Source: an uncultured Prevotellaceae bacterium (GTDB lineage Bacteria; Bacteroidota; Bacteroidia; Bacteroidales; Bacteroidaceae). From it: 64,000 bases of DNA. Each line of letters begins with the position of its first letter. The first letter of the stretch is position 1. Shown here in pieces: positions 62,804 to 64,000 of the stretch. The translations under genes were made by a program, and so were the position numbers. The notes beneath the pieces are model-generated. The model searched no databases. It was not told where the DNA came from and saw nothing but the letters and a program-made list of their open reading frames with translations. Location: NCBI GenBank assembly GCA_900543815.1, contig UQST01000011.1, forward strand, positions 7,556 to 71,555, in the 5' to 3' direction.

Positions 62804-62946
62804 TTACAATATGCAAAGAACGCCTTTAAATACATGTGCAAAGATAAAATTAATTTCTGTAAAACTATACGTTTTACTCTATTTTTAAGTTCTCTTAAGA
62901 TTTTGAAATACCAAAATCAAAAACAGGAGAATTTCATAATATTAAG

Positions 62947-62988
62947 AAGAATTGCCATTTATGAGAGATTTCATAAATGACAATTCTT
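62947..62988 (-). terminator. Long AT-rich hairpin after the Abi gene
   Basis: Arms of 18 nt with one mismatch (62947-62964 with 62971-62988) and a 6-nt loop lie 16 bp past the Abi stop. On the minus strand T-rich sequence follows. Confidence 0.75.
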
Positions 62989-63003
62989 ATTTGCTTATAA
63001 TTG

Positions 63004-63921
63004 TTATCTCCAAATCGGATTTTCCTCCCATCCTCTTGTGAAGCCAATCATGAATATAGGAATGTTAGGGTATGAAGCAAAAAGATTCTTTATATCCTGC
63101 TTAACTGTATTGTCTGGACAAATTGCATTGCACAAATATAGAAGGCATGATATTACACTAAAAGCACGTTTACACTGGTGTTCAGTCAAATCTGAAAGCA
63201 TCCAATTATCCCTATGGCGGTTGATGTTGGTCGGTTTCTTGGAAAATATCTTATACCATATTCTTGAATGGTGTGCGATGATATTTCTCAAGACAGAAAT
63301 TGCTTCCAACCAACTTGAAAGCTCTCGGGCAGAATACAAACCGAATTCATTGGCAATTCTCGACTTCAACGGAGATTGATTCAACAGGTTTTTGTACATT
63401 TTGGAAAGAGTTCCAAATGTAGCAGTTTCAAAAATCATCCACGCATCAGGATTATCTCCATCCAAAGTGTTCTTGTCCCAATTGGAATGGTCTATAATAT
63501 ATTGGCGCACAAAAGGGTCTGAATTTCTATCAAACTCATATTTCATATCCAGCACCAAGTTTGTATGAAACTGCTGATTGTTGAAAAGAGAACCGTCCAA
63601 ATACCACAATCCTGTATTTGTTGCCAACGAGAGTGTCGTTATGAATTTTGTACGCAATCCAACTTCCAGAATTTCAACTGCACCAAAAAGTATATTACGT
63701 AACTTCTTGTCAAACTCATATCTGTCTATGACCGTGTCGAAATTTGCGCCATCAACGAAATATCCTGCATTGTCATCCAACATATCCACCCAATAATATT
63801 TTAAGCGGAAATAGCTAATCCTTGACAGATATGAAATGGCTTTTTGTTCGTCATTGAATACCATGCCCTTTTCTTTAAGTCGGCATAATTGCTCTTGTAT
63901 AGTTCTTGGTTTCTGATTCAT
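63004..63921 (-). CDS. Abi_2-family (AbiD/AbiF-like) abortive infection protein
   Basis: This 305-residue protein resembles the AbiD/F family of phage abortive infection proteins. ISYFRLKYYW near 35-44 and the HEPN-like RNase motif RNIIAHH at 212-218 (R-x4-H) are landmarks. The RNA target is unknown. Base composition is clearly AT-rich compared with the rest of the window, with many AAA, AAT and TTT codons, suggesting horizontal acquisition. The ATG at 63921 follows the TATCTTTG box; the open frame extends upstream into that promoter. It stands alone at the right edge. Confidence 0.88.
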   Translation of the reverse strand: MNQKPRTIQEQLCRLKEKGMVFNDEQKAISYLSRISYFRLKYYWVDMLDDNAGYFVDGANFDTVIDRYEFDKKLRNILFGAVEILEVGLRTKFITTLSLATNTGLWYLDGSLFNNQQFHTNLVLDMKYEFDRNSDPFVRQYIIDHSNWDKNTLDGDNPDAWMIFETATFGTLSKMYKNLLNQSPLKSRIANEFGLYSARELSSWLEAISVLRNIIAHHSRIWYKIFSKKPTNINRHRDNWMLSDLTEHQCKRAFSVISCLLYLCNAICPDNTVKQDIKNLFASYPNIPIFMIGFTRGWEENPIWR

Positions 63922-63940
63922 ATGTCTATATATAAAAATG

Positions 63941-63974
63941 ACTCGCTTGCAGTTCTGATGGGATGCAAACGAGT
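63941..63974 (-). promoter_or_regulatory. Hairpin with T run in the Abi gene's leader
   Basis: ACTCGCTTGCA (63941-63951) pairs with TGCAAACGAGT (63964-63974) with one mismatch. On the minus strand the hairpin is followed by CATTTTTATATA, between the promoter and the ATG. It resembles an intrinsic terminator placed in the leader. Confidence 0.6.
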
Positions 63975-63984
63975 TCTGTTGCTG

Positions 63985-63992
63985 CAAAGATA
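63985..63992 (-). promoter_or_regulatory. Promoter box of the Abi gene
   Basis: TATCTTTG on the minus strand fits TAnnTTTG, about 63 bp upstream of the ATG, leaving a leader that contains the 63941-63974 hairpin. Confidence 0.6.
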
Positions 63993-64000
63993 CGAATAAT

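Noticed and set aside
62839..62846. TATCTTTG on the minus strand, pointing at the end of the TonB receptor
   Set aside because: No gene starts downstream of it on that strand before the receptor's 3' end; chance occurrence in AT-rich sequence is likely.
1..64000. Riboswitches, CRISPR arrays, insertion sequences, and recoded TAG across the window
   Set aside because: I found no recognisable riboswitch core, no direct-repeat/spacer array of CRISPR type (the 22-bp arrays lack constant repeats with unique spacers), no transposase, and TAG ends several normal genes.

Overview
The window reads as a stretch of a Bacteroidales chromosome, most likely Prevotellaceae. Three things point there. Nearly every promoter I can see has the Bacteroidetes box TAnnTTTG rather than a sigma-70 -10 box. 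Gene neighbourhoods are typical of the group: mutY-ssb-gldE, ftsK-lolA-trxB, trpBEGDCFA, and a DUF5687 permease with its ABC ATPase. Protein families such as GldE, DUF4923, a PPi-dependent phosphofructokinase and a CCNL-type TonB receptor also fit. The DNA is GC-balanced to GC-rich, except for a clearly AT-rich right end (about 62.8-64 kb) that carries an Abi-type defence gene. I found no rRNA, tRNA, CRISPR array, transposase or prophage.

Layout. 1-6.3 kb, minus strand: sbcC (cut by the window edge) and sbcD for double-strand-break processing, then glyA behind pyrB-pyrI. 6.5-10.7 kb, plus strand: rarA, purT and a glycosyltransferase, with a small unknown gene on the minus strand. 10.8-16.8 kb, minus strand: gldE, ssb, mutY, an outer-membrane protein, a DedA protein and a membrane glycosyltransferase. 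16.9-29.5 kb, minus strand: an amino-acid biosynthesis block. It runs trpB-E-G-D-C-F-A, then hisH-A-F-IE, which continues with almost no spacing into ftsE, lysC and lysA. trpE carries an in-frame TAG codon. 30.1-45.5 kb, minus strand: a GH92 mannosidase, a GATE-domain membrane protein, an ABC/DUF5687 transporter, trxB, lolA, ftsK, an MBL-GNAT fusion, a C_GCAxxG_C_C protein, a two-piece LysO exporter, an alcohol dehydrogenase and a DUF6078 protein.

45.7-62.7 kb, mostly plus strand: the N-degron operon clpS-clpA-aat, a histidine phosphatase (minus) overlapping aat tail to tail, dnaB, pfp, a GH25 lysozyme, a C69 peptidase, an RluA-type pseudouridine synthase, a DUF4923 lipoprotein, a Bax-inhibitor-like membrane protein, a Crp/Fnr regulator, a small AraC regulator with a metal-binding-like N-terminus, and a TonB-dependent receptor. 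63.0-63.9 kb: the Abi gene.

The most unusual structure is non-coding. Three of the four long gene-free gaps (near 9.4, 29.8 and 51.2 kb) hold degenerate tandem arrays with the same 22-bp period. Two unit types occur: a palindromic GCAGCGCGCTGC unit and a TTTGGGCGAAACA unit. Both lie side by side in the first locus. The fourth long gap (59.6-60.1 kb) has a different element: two near-palindromic 25-bp sequences in inverted orientation. I do not recognise either family.
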